This document shows, piece after piece, positions 27,244-36,086 of a stretch of 64,000 nucleotides of DNA (position 1 is its first letter; each line of letters begins with the position of its first letter). Position numbers and translations under genes: made by a program. This stretch comes from Flagellimonas taeanensis. Its GTDB lineage: Bacteria; Bacteroidota; Bacteroidia; Flavobacteriales; Flavobacteriaceae. The DNA is taken from NCBI RefSeq assembly GCF_003584105.1, contig NZ_QXFO01000017.1, positions 1-64,000 of the forward strand. Reading direction: 5' to 3'. Below the pieces are notes generated by a model. That model was not told where the DNA came from, made no database searches, and worked only from the letters and a program-made list of their open reading frames with translations.

Positions 27244-28677
27244 CTATAGCCCCCATAACAGCGGCAGAAAAAAGTAGATGAAAAGGGCCACCACAACTAT
27301 GGAAACAAGGTTCATGAAAAAGCCCGATCTCACCATATCCGGTATCCTCAGATATCCCGATCCAAAAACCACTGCATTTGGTGGAGTGGCGACGGGCAAC
27401 ATGAACGCACAGGATGCCGCAGAAGTACAAGCTACCATCAATACAAAGGGATCTATTCCCAGCGTAAGTGCCAAAGGTGCCAGAACCGGGAGCATCATGG
27501 CCGTAGTGGCCAGATTCGATGTGACCTCTGTCAGGAAATTGATGCAGGTAATGACCAACAACAACAAAACCAACAATGGTAGTCCATCAAAAAAAGCCAT
27601 CTGAGCCCCTATATAACTTGCCAGCCCTGTATCCTCAAACCCTTTTGCAATGGCCATTCCACCTCCAAAGAGCAAAATAATGCCCCAAGGAATCTGAACC
27701 GCTTCTTCCCAACGGAGAATAGAACCTTTTCCGTTTCCGGTGGGCAATGCAAAAAGTACCACTGCAGATGCTATGGCTATCATGGTATCGTCTATGGCCG
27801 GTATGAAATGTTGTAACAGGAAGGAACGGGTAATCCAACAAAAGGCCGTGAGCACAAAGATCCCAAGCACAATCCTTTCTTCCCTTCCCATTGGTCCCAG
27901 GTCATGTAGAAGCCGGTTTATTTCCTCTTTCCCCCCGGGAAATCTTCCCTGCCTCAAGGGGTAGGCAATTCGGGTAAGGTATAGCCAAGCCAGAACGAGC
28001 AATATGGTGGCCACGGGAAGCCCAAATTTCATCCACTGCCAAAAACTGACATCCACACCATAGGTTTTTTGAACAAATCCGGCAAAGACCAAATTGGGGG
28101 GTGTGCCGATCAAGGTGGCAATACCTCCTATGGAAGCGGAATAAGCAATGGCCAGCATCAGCATCTTGCCGAATATCTCATTCTCGTCCTGTGGGGTTAC
28201 GGGGTTGTCCTTTAACTGTTTGATGATGGATACTGCCATGGGCATGACCATCACAGTGGTCGCCGTATTTGAAATCCACATGGAAAGGAATGCCGTTGCC
28301 ACCATAAATCCAAGGACGATGGTGTACATATTGGTGCCAATGATCCTTATAATATTCAATGCAATGCGCTTATGCAAATTCCATCTTTCAATGGCCACTG
28401 CCAACATAAATCCGCCCATATACAGAAAAACATATTTATGCCCGTAGCTGGCCGTGGTATCTCCAAGGCTTATCGTATCCAACAAAGGGAACAGAATAAT
28501 CGGCAACAGGGCAGTGGCGGCAATGGGCAACACCTCCAAGACCCACCAAACACCTATCCAGACCGTGGCCGCAAGCAGGTCCCTTCCTTGATCAGAAAGG
28601 CCTTCCCCTTTAAAAAATAAATGAATAAAGACAAAAAGTAAGGGGCCAAGGACAAAGCCCAAACGTTTATAGAGCAT
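27244..28677 (-). CDS. DASS/SLC13 family sodium:dicarboxylate symporter
   Basis: A 477-residue inner-membrane transporter with about twelve helices. Family motifs include SNTATTVMVMPMA (about 110-122), which holds the first sodium/substrate SNT signature, IGGIATLIGTPPNLVF after it, and in the second half NFLTEVTSNLATTAMMLPVL (second SNT-like repeat) with MLPVATPPNAVVFGSG. DASS carriers import succinate, fumarate, malate or sulfate. It is convergent with the receiver gene and separated from locus 3 by a strong terminator, so it is probably its own unit. A role in uptake of C4 acids is the default reading. Confidence 0.9.
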   Translation of the reverse strand: MLYKRLGFVLGPLLFVFIHLFFKGEGLSDQGRDLLAATVWIGVWWVLEVLPIAATALLPIILFPLLDTISLGDTTASYGHKYVFLYMGGFMLAVAIERWNLHKRIALNIIRIIGTNMYTIVLGFMVATAFLSMWISNTATTVMVMPMAVSIIKQLKDNPVTPQDENEIFGKMLMLAIAYSASIGGIATLIGTPPNLVFAGFVQKTYGVDVSFWQWMKFGLPVATILLVLAWLYLTRIAYPLRQGRFPGGKEEINRLLHDLGPMGREERIVLGIFVLTAFCWITRSFLLQHFIPAIDDTMIAIASAVVLFALPTGNGKGSILRWEEAVQIPWGIILLFGGGMAIAKGFEDTGLASYIGAQMAFFDGLPLLVLLLLVITCINFLTEVTSNLATTAMMLPVLAPLALTLGIDPFVLMVACTSAASCAFMLPVATPPNAVVFGSGYLRIPDMVRSGFFMNLVSIVVVALFIYFFLPLLWGL

Positions 28678-28710
28678 TATATTACGAGTTGTTTAGTACA
28701 TGTGCACAAT

Positions 28711-28753
28711 AAAAAAGGGAGCATCCCAATCCATGACCGGCGCTCCCTTTTTT
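28711..28753 (-). terminator. Strong terminator closing polysaccharide locus 3
   Basis: AAAAAAGGGAGC (28711-28722) and GCTCCCTTTTTT (28742-28753) form a 12-bp stem with a 19-nt loop, just after the lyase gene on the minus strand. Flanking A and T runs make it work in both directions. It isolates locus 3 from the DASS gene. Confidence 0.85.
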
Positions 28754-28765
28754 AATCCGTTGTTC

Positions 28766-31417
28766 TTAGTCGATATTCTCCTGGTCCAGCCAGTACAACA
28801 AATAGGGAATGTTATAGGCATGCGTCCAGCCAAACACACGAAGCCCTTGGTTGGTTTGCCAGTTGGTAAAGCGTCCTTTACTTTCTGGAAGGTTCGAAAT
28901 TTTGACCAGATCATCGCTATATGCTACGGCATTTTCATATTCCTCCGGTTTTTTGGGCAGTTCACCAATCTTAAGTACCTCTGCTCTAGCAAGTGCCTCA
29001 TTCAGGTATACTTTTTCTCCACTGAACTCATACCCGATCAGCAATGGATAGATCGTTGCTAGGTACGATTCCATTTCGTGGTTCAATGGGGGTACGTCGC
29101 GAACCCATCTTGCGTGGTTAACCAGAGCTTTTTTCACCCTTTCGTCCCCTGTGATCTGTTGGTATTTGTATAATCCTTGGGCCACATAGGTTTGGCTATA
29201 TCCATATCTGTCCAATAGAAGGTTGCCCCCTTGTCTCTCTTGCAATTCCAACATGATGTTCACCCTATCATCCAGTTCATCCTTATATTTTTTGAGTTTG
29301 GTGGCATCATAAAGTTCGACCAAATTGAGAACGGACAGATAGAGTCTTCTTCCCCTTAGGTCGTGTTCCCCCCAAATTCTATTGATATAGGTGTCTCCGG
29401 TCATTTTGGCCACTTCAAGAGCCCGATGGTCGGCTGCCAGATAGTAATCCGCAATCCATCCCTGGATCCAAACGTGTGCACTCAAAAGGGCATTCCAATG
29501 CTCGTTTGCATGCCTTCTGCCTATACCCAGATAAGGGGTGGATTCCGGTTCGTCCTCATAGTTCCAAAAATCTATCGCATCATTGATCTCCCCATAATAG
29601 GTGCGCTTTCTTGGCCAGTGGATATTATCCACATCCATGGTATGTCTGCTCATGGCCTGTGCCAGATTGAAGAATTTGGGATCCCCGGTTCGCATAAAAT
29701 TGGTCCAAAGCATGAAATCGGTCGTGGGCTCGTTATTGGTCCACATGACCCATCTTCCATTGAAGAAATAGGTCTTGCCATCACCGTAGTCAAATATACC
29801 GTACCATGGTTCGTTCTCTTGGTTATAGGTCCACCACTGATACTTGTACTGCAATGCGTTTTCAAACTCTGGATGCTTTTCGGAAAAAGGGGCCATATTG
29901 CCATACACCTTAGAACCGGTGTACCATTCTGGGGAAGCATGTGCCACGGGAGCATCCAAAACATAGTCCATTTTCTGACCCACTCCTTCAGGGGAGTCAT
30001 TGTCATGGAAATAATAAATGAACTCCGTTGTTTTGGTGATGCCCTGGGCAAAATTGTCCAACATTTCGCCATCGCTCTCAGTGTTTGCCCTAGCAAAACT
30101 TTTTGGGCCATTTTCCTTGGGCCAGATACTTCCTGTCAACGTAGATGTGGAAGCGTCCAGTTCTATCCCTTTGGGATATTCCTTCAAGAAATTCTTTATG
30201 CCGACACCAACCCCTCTTTTCCCGTCGGAAACATTTATCCATCCCTTTGCCTTTTGGGCCTGGGCGACATTGTCGCCGGCCTTGTCCACAGTGGCCACAA
30301 AGCTTGGTTGTAGTTCTTCATCTTTTTGATCTTCCTCTTTTTTAAAACCACTCATATATAGGCTTCTAAGGCTTGGGCTTTTTTTACCCTCGGGCCCTTT
30401 TTGCAACAATTGGACAGTTTCACTGCCGCCCACCGTTACTTTTTCGATGACGGTCTTGGCATCCTCATCCTTCCAATCCCCATCATACATGGGCATGGAA
30501 ACGCTTACATTATTATCCAAATGGTACTTGAGCTGAAGCCCGACCCCGGCTATCTGGTCATTGGGCTGGGTCCATCCCGGATCATCTGCAGTTTGTTCGG
30601 ATAAGATCTTTTTGTTCTGCGTCGCTATGTTGGCATGCTGGCCATCCTGAATTTTATGTTTGTCGGGGATGCCCGTATAGGTCATGGTATGAAGCACTTT
30701 AATATAGCTTTTTCCCGCATAAGTGTGCAACCAAATGGAGAAGGGGGATATGTTGTTGTCTGGCCTATTATAGGTATAGGTCCCCTCTATCCTAAAAATG
30801 GAATGCATCGGTCCTGAGCCTTTTTCCCTGAAAACCTCATTGATGACCGCTTTTGAGGCATCGATCCCAGCATCATCCAAAATATCGAAGAAAGACCCCC
30901 GATTCTCCCCCTTTGACGACCCGATTAATTCATTATCCGCAAATTTTCCGTCTTGGTCGGAATCCAGATATACCTCATCCAAAAATCCGTTGCCCCTCTT
31001 ATGGATGGAAAAAGAGAGCGGCCCCGTGTTCACATCAATCCCACCTTGTGGTCTCATGTTATTGGTGGATATGATCTTTTCCTTTGGAAGCATGGGCGCT
31101 ACACTGTCCCCATACTCCAGCACATAATCTGAACCTTCTTCAGAGAAAAAGAACACCCAAACCCACTTGATGCTCTCATCTATTGGACCCCAATTGGATA
31201 CCTCCGTGGTCTGGCATGGAATCTCTGTGCCATCGGCAGTCAACAACCGAAGGTTGTCCACTGAGTACAGTGCCCCTTTGGGAAAAGGGATCCCCAACGT
31301 TACGGGTGCGCCTTTTTTGTTGTTCTCAATGGTGATGCTTACCTGTTTGCCAGGTTCTGGTTTCGCACAGGACTTTAGCAAGAAACATGCGAGCAGTACT
31401 GTTATAACTATTCTCAT
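28766..31417 (-). CDS. PL26-like (exo-rhamnogalacturonan lyase / YetA-like) lipoprotein
   Basis: The start at 31417 (MRIVITVLLACFLLKSCAKP) gives an 883-residue lipoprotein with lipobox LLKSC; the longer reading overlaps the kinase gene and hides the signal. The N-terminal VSITIENNKKGAPVTLGIPFP and WGPIDESIKWVWV, the large beta-sandwich middle, and a C-terminal helical toroid (GRWVMWTNNEPTTDFMLW, GIGRRHANEHWNALLSAH, WGEHDLRGRRLYLS) match proteins annotated as PcRGLX/YetA-like. PL26 members cleave rhamnogalacturonan I from the end by beta-elimination. Identity of the glycan here is not proven, and the rest of the locus is not a clear pectin set. It is the last gene before the terminator. Confidence 0.68.
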   Translation of the reverse strand: MRIVITVLLACFLLKSCAKPEPGKQVSITIENNKKGAPVTLGIPFPKGALYSVDNLRLLTADGTEIPCQTTEVSNWGPIDESIKWVWVFFFSEEGSDYVLEYGDSVAPMLPKEKIISTNNMRPQGGIDVNTGPLSFSIHKRGNGFLDEVYLDSDQDGKFADNELIGSSKGENRGSFFDILDDAGIDASKAVINEVFREKGSGPMHSIFRIEGTYTYNRPDNNISPFSIWLHTYAGKSYIKVLHTMTYTGIPDKHKIQDGQHANIATQNKKILSEQTADDPGWTQPNDQIAGVGLQLKYHLDNNVSVSMPMYDGDWKDEDAKTVIEKVTVGGSETVQLLQKGPEGKKSPSLRSLYMSGFKKEEDQKDEELQPSFVATVDKAGDNVAQAQKAKGWINVSDGKRGVGVGIKNFLKEYPKGIELDASTSTLTGSIWPKENGPKSFARANTESDGEMLDNFAQGITKTTEFIYYFHDNDSPEGVGQKMDYVLDAPVAHASPEWYTGSKVYGNMAPFSEKHPEFENALQYKYQWWTYNQENEPWYGIFDYGDGKTYFFNGRWVMWTNNEPTTDFMLWTNFMRTGDPKFFNLAQAMSRHTMDVDNIHWPRKRTYYGEINDAIDFWNYEDEPESTPYLGIGRRHANEHWNALLSAHVWIQGWIADYYLAADHRALEVAKMTGDTYINRIWGEHDLRGRRLYLSVLNLVELYDATKLKKYKDELDDRVNIMLELQERQGGNLLLDRYGYSQTYVAQGLYKYQQITGDERVKKALVNHARWVRDVPPLNHEMESYLATIYPLLIGYEFSGEKVYLNEALARAEVLKIGELPKKPEEYENAVAYSDDLVKISNLPESKGRFTNWQTNQGLRVFGWTHAYNIPYLLYWLDQENID

Positions 31418-31436
31418 TTTTATAAGGTTATTTGTT

Positions 31437-32273
31437 TTACAGACATAGTGCAGCTGCACCCAAAATGGGTGAATCCACCAGATCTGATGTTTCAATTTTA
31501 AAATGTTCCAGTTGTTTTTGATAGGCAAATGAACCAAGGGAATGCATTACGGCATCCTTGAAAAATGGGTATGCATTGCTGATGGACCCCCCAAGAACGA
31601 TCATCTCGGGCGCAAACAGGTAGAGAATGGCCTTTATGGCCTCTCCCAAGTGCTTTCCATATTCGTTGAATGCTCCCAGGGCCACAGTATCCTCTTCCAA
31701 AGCTTTATTGAAAAGTGCTTTGGCAGATTCCCCATATGTTTCCTCAAAGAAAAAACTGCCCGTGTAATGCTCCATGATACCATTTTTATAGGGAAGCATG
31801 CCTATTTCCCCTGCACCGCACAAAACACCATTGTACAGCTTGTTGTCTATTAAAATCCCCATACCGAGTCCCGTACCTAAGGAAAGTGCCACGCAATTGG
31901 TATATGCTTGCGCCTTTCCGAAGTATTTTTCGCCCAGTGCAAAACAATTGGCATCGTTGTTTATGAACACAGGCACCTTATACTTTTGATATACCAAATC
32001 CTTCAGGGCCACTTTGGTCCATGCAGGAATGTTCTGCACATCGTACACAATACCGGATTCTGGGTCCACCACTGCCGGGACTCCAATGCCAATGGCCTCC
32101 ACAGAATCGGTCATTACTTTATTTATAATTTCAAAGAGTTTATCAAGGGTTGCTTCTTCCATGTCATTTCGGTCAACCTCCACCAAATGGCTTTGCAATA
32201 CCGATCCATTGACCACTTTACCTGCCTTCATGTTGGTACCCCCAATATCAACCCCTATGAATTCCTTTTGCAT
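31437..32273 (-). CDS. ROK family sugar kinase
   Basis: A 278-residue ROK protein without a DNA-binding domain, so a kinase rather than a repressor. The phosphate loop is GVDIGGTNMKAG (7-18), the catalytic Asp lies in FINNDANCFALGE near 100, and the second phosphate motif is LSLGTGLGMGIL near 133. The CxCGxxGCxE zinc cluster typical of many ROK kinases is absent; the corresponding stretch reads LCGAGEIGMLPY. Substrates of the family include glucose, fructose, ManNAc and GlcNAc. With a deacetylase and a RpiR regulator in the same locus an amino sugar is plausible. It is 4 bp after the MFS gene, so tightly coupled. Confidence 0.88.
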   Translation of the reverse strand: MQKEFIGVDIGGTNMKAGKVVNGSVLQSHLVEVDRNDMEEATLDKLFEIINKVMTDSVEAIGIGVPAVVDPESGIVYDVQNIPAWTKVALKDLVYQKYKVPVFINNDANCFALGEKYFGKAQAYTNCVALSLGTGLGMGILIDNKLYNGVLCGAGEIGMLPYKNGIMEHYTGSFFFEETYGESAKALFNKALEEDTVALGAFNEYGKHLGEAIKAILYLFAPEMIVLGGSISNAYPFFKDAVMHSLGSFAYQKQLEHFKIETSDLVDSPILGAAALCL

Positions 32274-32277
32274 GGAA

Positions 32278-33540
32278 CTAGCTTTCTTTTTTAAGGCTAA
32301 TGGTCTTGTTGTTGACCAATGGTTTTGCCCAAAAGCCTATGGTAAATATGAATGCCAGTGGAATCAACAAAAAGAACATTCCAGACCTTAGGGTAGTCAT
32401 CTCCCCTAGGCCGCCAACAATGAACGGGATGACCGCCCCACCAGCAATTCCGGTGCAAAGAATCCCCGAAAGTGAGCCGTGGTGTTCCTTGACTGAATTG
32501 AGGGCCAATGAAAAAATGATGGAATACATGACCGAAATAAAAAACCCGACCATCGGAAACCCGATCAAGGCCATTTGGGAAGAACCTGTCAAGGCCAATA
32601 CCAAGAACACCATGGTTATGGCCGTAGCAAATATCAACAGTTTACGGCTGTCCATAAATTTCAAGAGCACGAGGCCCAAAAGACAACCTACGGTCAACAT
32701 GGCCCAAAAATAGGAAACTGTGTCCGCTCCCACGGTTTGCGGGTCCAACCCATGGTATTGGTATAAAAACTGGGAAATCCAATTGCCTACCCCTTGCTCG
32801 GTACCCACATAACAAAAGATCCCCAAGAAATACAAGATGGTCCATTTGTTTTTCAAGAGGTCCCAATAGGAACTACCATCCCCTGCCTTCTCATCCGCTG
32901 TTTTTTCAAACTTGGGATATCTCGTCATAAAAACATAGATGAAGAGCAAGACCGATATGGCGGCAAACACAATATATAATGAAACCCATGGCAGGTTTTC
33001 TGGCACCCACGAACGTAATGTTTCTGCTATGGCATCTCCTTGAGTACCATCCCTATCCACCAAATATTTATATAGATAAGGGCTCAAAAATGAAGCTGCA
33101 CCGAACACCAACTGTGCCAGTACAGAATTGAACGCAAAGTGTTCCTCGCCACCAGCAACCCTCAGCATTGGGTTTATAATGACCTGCAAAACGGCCATGC
33201 AGCAACCCAAAGTGAACAGTGTGATACTGAACATGCCGTATTGGGGCACAAGGGCAAAACCCAGGGAAGCAAGCGCCATGACCAAGAACGATACGGACAA
33301 CAAGGTCCTTTCACTATACTTCTCGGAGAGGAATCCCGCCGGAATGGACATGATCCCATACGCGATAAAGAAAGTGAATGGCAGTAAGCCCGTTAAAGTA
33401 AGGCTTAGATCAAAACTGTCCTTTACGTCGACTATAATAGAATTGAGTATGTTGGTAATGAATGATATTACAAAGAATACCAGCATTACCAGCCCAATGA
33501 TATGATAGTATCTCTTGGTCGTGGGCTTGCTATTCTCCAT
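32278..33540 (-). CDS. MFS sugar transporter, FucP/GluP-like
   Basis: A 420-residue protein with twelve predicted helices. The first helices (IIGLVMLVFFVISFITNILNSII, LTGLLPFTFFIAYGIMSIPAGFLSEKYSERTLL) and the later CYVGTEQGVGNWISQFLYQY match the FHS (fucose-galactose-glucose:H+ symporter) branch, with the conserved helix-7 glutamate pattern. It should import the monosaccharide made in the periplasm, which the ROK enzyme then phosphorylates, the two being adjacent. Residues known to fix specificity cannot be assigned by eye. Confidence 0.87.
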   Translation of the reverse strand: MENSKPTTKRYYHIIGLVMLVFFVISFITNILNSIIVDVKDSFDLSLTLTGLLPFTFFIAYGIMSIPAGFLSEKYSERTLLSVSFLVMALASLGFALVPQYGMFSITLFTLGCCMAVLQVIINPMLRVAGGEEHFAFNSVLAQLVFGAASFLSPYLYKYLVDRDGTQGDAIAETLRSWVPENLPWVSLYIVFAAISVLLFIYVFMTRYPKFEKTADEKAGDGSSYWDLLKNKWTILYFLGIFCYVGTEQGVGNWISQFLYQYHGLDPQTVGADTVSYFWAMLTVGCLLGLVLLKFMDSRKLLIFATAITMVFLVLALTGSSQMALIGFPMVGFFISVMYSIIFSLALNSVKEHHGSLSGILCTGIAGGAVIPFIVGGLGEMTTLRSGMFFLLIPLAFIFTIGFWAKPLVNNKTISLKKES

Positions 33541-33601
33541 TGGTAGTTAGTTGGTTATTAATTGGATGCTCTTCCTGGGCTTGGTTTGCTTGGTTTGGGT
33601 T

Positions 33602-34489
33602 CTATTTGCTCCCCAACATAGGGAACAATTGTTTGATCTCTTCTTCTGTAGGTTGCTTACCGTACTCACATATCTCAAAGAACTCAACTTGTTGTACTTT
33701 GGACATATCCCTGCCCGGATACCATTTCTTGGCCGCTTCCAAAGTGCTTGCATCTGGTTTTCTGTTCATCCATCTGTTCTTGAGCCATGCCAAGCGTTCT
33801 TCTTTTCCTGTGGGTATGGTCGACAAATCGGTACCTGCGGTCCATGGCAGCCATTCGAACATTTGCGAATCGTGGGCCGCCAATCCGGCAACTTTGGTAT
33901 CAATGACTTCATCCACTATTACTGCTATGTCCTTCTGGAATGGATAGGGTTTTTGAAAATGATCGCTCATATAAAGAAAAACCGGGTTTTTCTCCAAAGG
34001 AGGGGTATCAGGGGCCACGTTGGGCACAATGTTCATGTAGGCCGCATCTTGAACTACGGATCCTGCATTCCTATGGTCTGGGTGGTAATCGTTCGGTCTA
34101 AGTCCCAAAACGATATCCGCATCCCAACCACGAATCCTTCGAATCACTTCCAAACGGACGTTCAATGTTGGGAACAATTCCCCGTCGTGGTTGTCCAATA
34201 CTTCATATTCGGCAATTCCCAAGGCCTTTGCCGCATCCTTGGCCTCTTGTCTGCGCTTTTTGGCCAATGGTCCGCCTCCCATGCTCTGGTGACCTGCATC
34301 ACCGTTGGTCAATGCAAGGAATTTTACGTTGTGTCCCATTTTTGCAAAAAGGGCCGCCGTACCTCCAAATTTGGAATCGCAATCATCGGGGTGCGCCCCA
34401 ATGGCTATGATGTTCAACACTTTTTTTTCTTGTGCTTGCATTACCACGAAGGCAAAGCACAGGCATATTGCCATTGTCAATTTTCTCAT
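33602..34489 (-). CDS. PIG-L/LmbE family deacetylase, exported
   Basis: Starting at MRKLTMAICLCFAFVVMQAQ (34489) the protein has 295 residues and a clean Sec signal peptide; a longer frame adds 21 residues and spoils it. The zinc site typical of LmbE proteins is clear: AHPDDCD soon after the signal and the third ligand in HPDHRNAG. The extra LTNGDAGHQSMGGGP loop is common in Bacteroidota versions. The family removes acetyl from GlcNAc-type sugars on glycolipids or small thiols. Here a periplasmic N-deacetylase acting on glycan fragments is plausible. It follows susD in the locus 3 series. Confidence 0.87.
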   Translation of the reverse strand: MRKLTMAICLCFAFVVMQAQEKKVLNIIAIGAHPDDCDSKFGGTAALFAKMGHNVKFLALTNGDAGHQSMGGGPLAKKRRQEAKDAAKALGIAEYEVLDNHDGELFPTLNVRLEVIRRIRGWDADIVLGLRPNDYHPDHRNAGSVVQDAAYMNIVPNVAPDTPPLEKNPVFLYMSDHFQKPYPFQKDIAVIVDEVIDTKVAGLAAHDSQMFEWLPWTAGTDLSTIPTGKEERLAWLKNRWMNRKPDASTLEAAKKWYPGRDMSKVQQVEFFEICEYGKQPTEEEIKQLFPMLGSK

Positions 34490-34689
34490 TGTCTTTATCT
34501 GTATTTGGTTTATTATTTTATTGCAATCAAATCCCAGGTCACTTCTTTCCAAGCAACTTTCATATTAAAAAATGCTGCATCCTCCAATTGAGTTGGGACC
34601 ATAGAACCATAAGTAGGCAATCCATGGTTGGGGCTATCAATCAAACTAACTCAATATATAGAAAACGCTAACTTCCAATCTTTTAAATC

Positions 34690-36069
34690 CTAATTCTGCG
34701 TAAAATTTGGATTGATATCCATCTCGCGTTGCGGAATAAAGAAATATTCACGGGTTCCTGTAATGACCGGTTCTGCTTCAATCACCTTGTTGATGGCATT
34801 GAAACGTCTCAAATCGGCCCATCTGTGGTTTTCAAAGGCGAGTTCCACCCTTCTTTCATGGAGCAGTTTCTCTTCGAATGTGCCTGGTGTGGCCGCATTT
34901 ATCTCTCCCAAATCTGCCCTTTCCCTGACTTCATTGATCAAGTCATAGCTTTCATCGGTCTCACCCAGAGCCTCGGCCAACATCAGCAGCACATCGGCAT
35001 ACCTAAAGACCACAAAGTTGATGTCCGAATCATTTTCTATGGCTATGTCCGCTTGGTATTTCTTGATGTACAATGCCTCTACCACTTCAGCATCCAAGTT
35101 TATATAAGAATCTCCCATGGAGGCATCATACCTGGAATCTCCATCCTCATAAGCTTCTTGCATGGACACCGTTGGCCTGTTCCTTCCGTACCCTGCACCT
35201 GCCTGCAAAGCGGAACTTGGGGAAAAGTCATTGGTGAACAGACTTCCTTGGCCTATTCCACCGCTCATGAACTGTACCTCGAATATGGATTCTTCATTGT
35301 TCTCGTTGTCCACACCCCACAGATCTGCATATTCAGGCACCAAATCATATCCGTAACTTGAGATGATCCTACGCAACACGGTCTCTGCGGCGGTATTGTT
35401 CCCCAAAGTAAGCTGCACCTTGGCCAGCAATGTGGCCGCTGCCCCTTTTGTGGCTTTGCCAACGCTGCTGGAAGGATATGAAACGGGGAGGTAACCTTCC
35501 GCCGTTTCCAGGTCGGTCACCATTTGTTCCAAGATAACAGTTTCCGAGACCTGGACCAATTCGTCGCCGGCCACATAGGGCTCCAACTGCAATGGTACAT
35601 TCCCAAAGGCAATGGCCAGGTGATAGTACATCAGGGAACGGATAAAAAGGGCTTCTCCAGCAATTCGGTCCCGAGTGGACGCATCCATTTCAACAGAAGA
35701 AATGCGTTCCAATATGACATTGCAATTTGCAATTACCTTGTAGGATTCACTCCAGGCCGTTGATACCTGTTCGTTCAAGGCATCCTCCGTGAAAGCATTG
35801 ATTTCGGTGTACTGTCGTGCAAGACCTGTTGCATCAGGTCCTTGATCGGTGTTATCGCTCCTCATCTCGAACATGGTCCAATAGCCCCGTCCGTAAATGC
35901 CTGTACTCTGCAATCCCCTATAACTGGCATTGATGGCCACTTCGAAATCATCCGCGGATTTATAGAAATCGGCCTCGTTTCTGTTAGAGATCGGTGCGAG
36001 ATCGGTAAAATCTTCGCTACATCCGGTAAATAGTACCGTACATAGCATTATATATAGAATTCGTTTCAT
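34690..36069 (-). CDS. SusD/RagB-family glycan-binding lipoprotein (locus 3)
   Basis: A 459-residue surface lipoprotein with lipobox LFTGC (cysteine 17) and the SusD opening SEDFTDLAPISNRNEADFYKSADDFE. The TPR-like core has ALFIRSLMYYHLAIAFGNVPLQLEP, and the C-terminal RagB domain has NFVVFRYADVLLMLAEALGE and LLHERRVELAFENHRWADLRRF, all family hallmarks. It pairs with the STN-type SusC 17 bp upstream. Binding specificity is not readable. The spacer after its stop (about 200 bp to the deacetylase start) contains a TTGAGTTAGTTTG segment also seen downstream of locus 5a, but no clear terminator. Confidence 0.95.
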   Translation of the reverse strand: MKRILYIMLCTVLFTGCSEDFTDLAPISNRNEADFYKSADDFEVAINASYRGLQSTGIYGRGYWTMFEMRSDNTDQGPDATGLARQYTEINAFTEDALNEQVSTAWSESYKVIANCNVILERISSVEMDASTRDRIAGEALFIRSLMYYHLAIAFGNVPLQLEPYVAGDELVQVSETVILEQMVTDLETAEGYLPVSYPSSSVGKATKGAAATLLAKVQLTLGNNTAAETVLRRIISSYGYDLVPEYADLWGVDNENNEESIFEVQFMSGGIGQGSLFTNDFSPSSALQAGAGYGRNRPTVSMQEAYEDGDSRYDASMGDSYINLDAEVVEALYIKKYQADIAIENDSDINFVVFRYADVLLMLAEALGETDESYDLINEVRERADLGEINAATPGTFEEKLLHERRVELAFENHRWADLRRFNAINKVIEAEPVITGTREYFFIPQREMDINPNFTQN

Positions 36070-36086
36070 TTTTTTCCGTTTTTAGG

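Noticed and set aside
26831..27430. A 199-codon minus-strand frame across the receiver gene and the DASS 3' end
   Set aside because: It overlaps two well-supported genes in other frames and shows no domain; judged chance.
29363..30313. A 316-codon plus-strand frame inside the PL26-like gene
   Set aside because: Antisense shadow; the minus-strand product has family motifs over the whole region.
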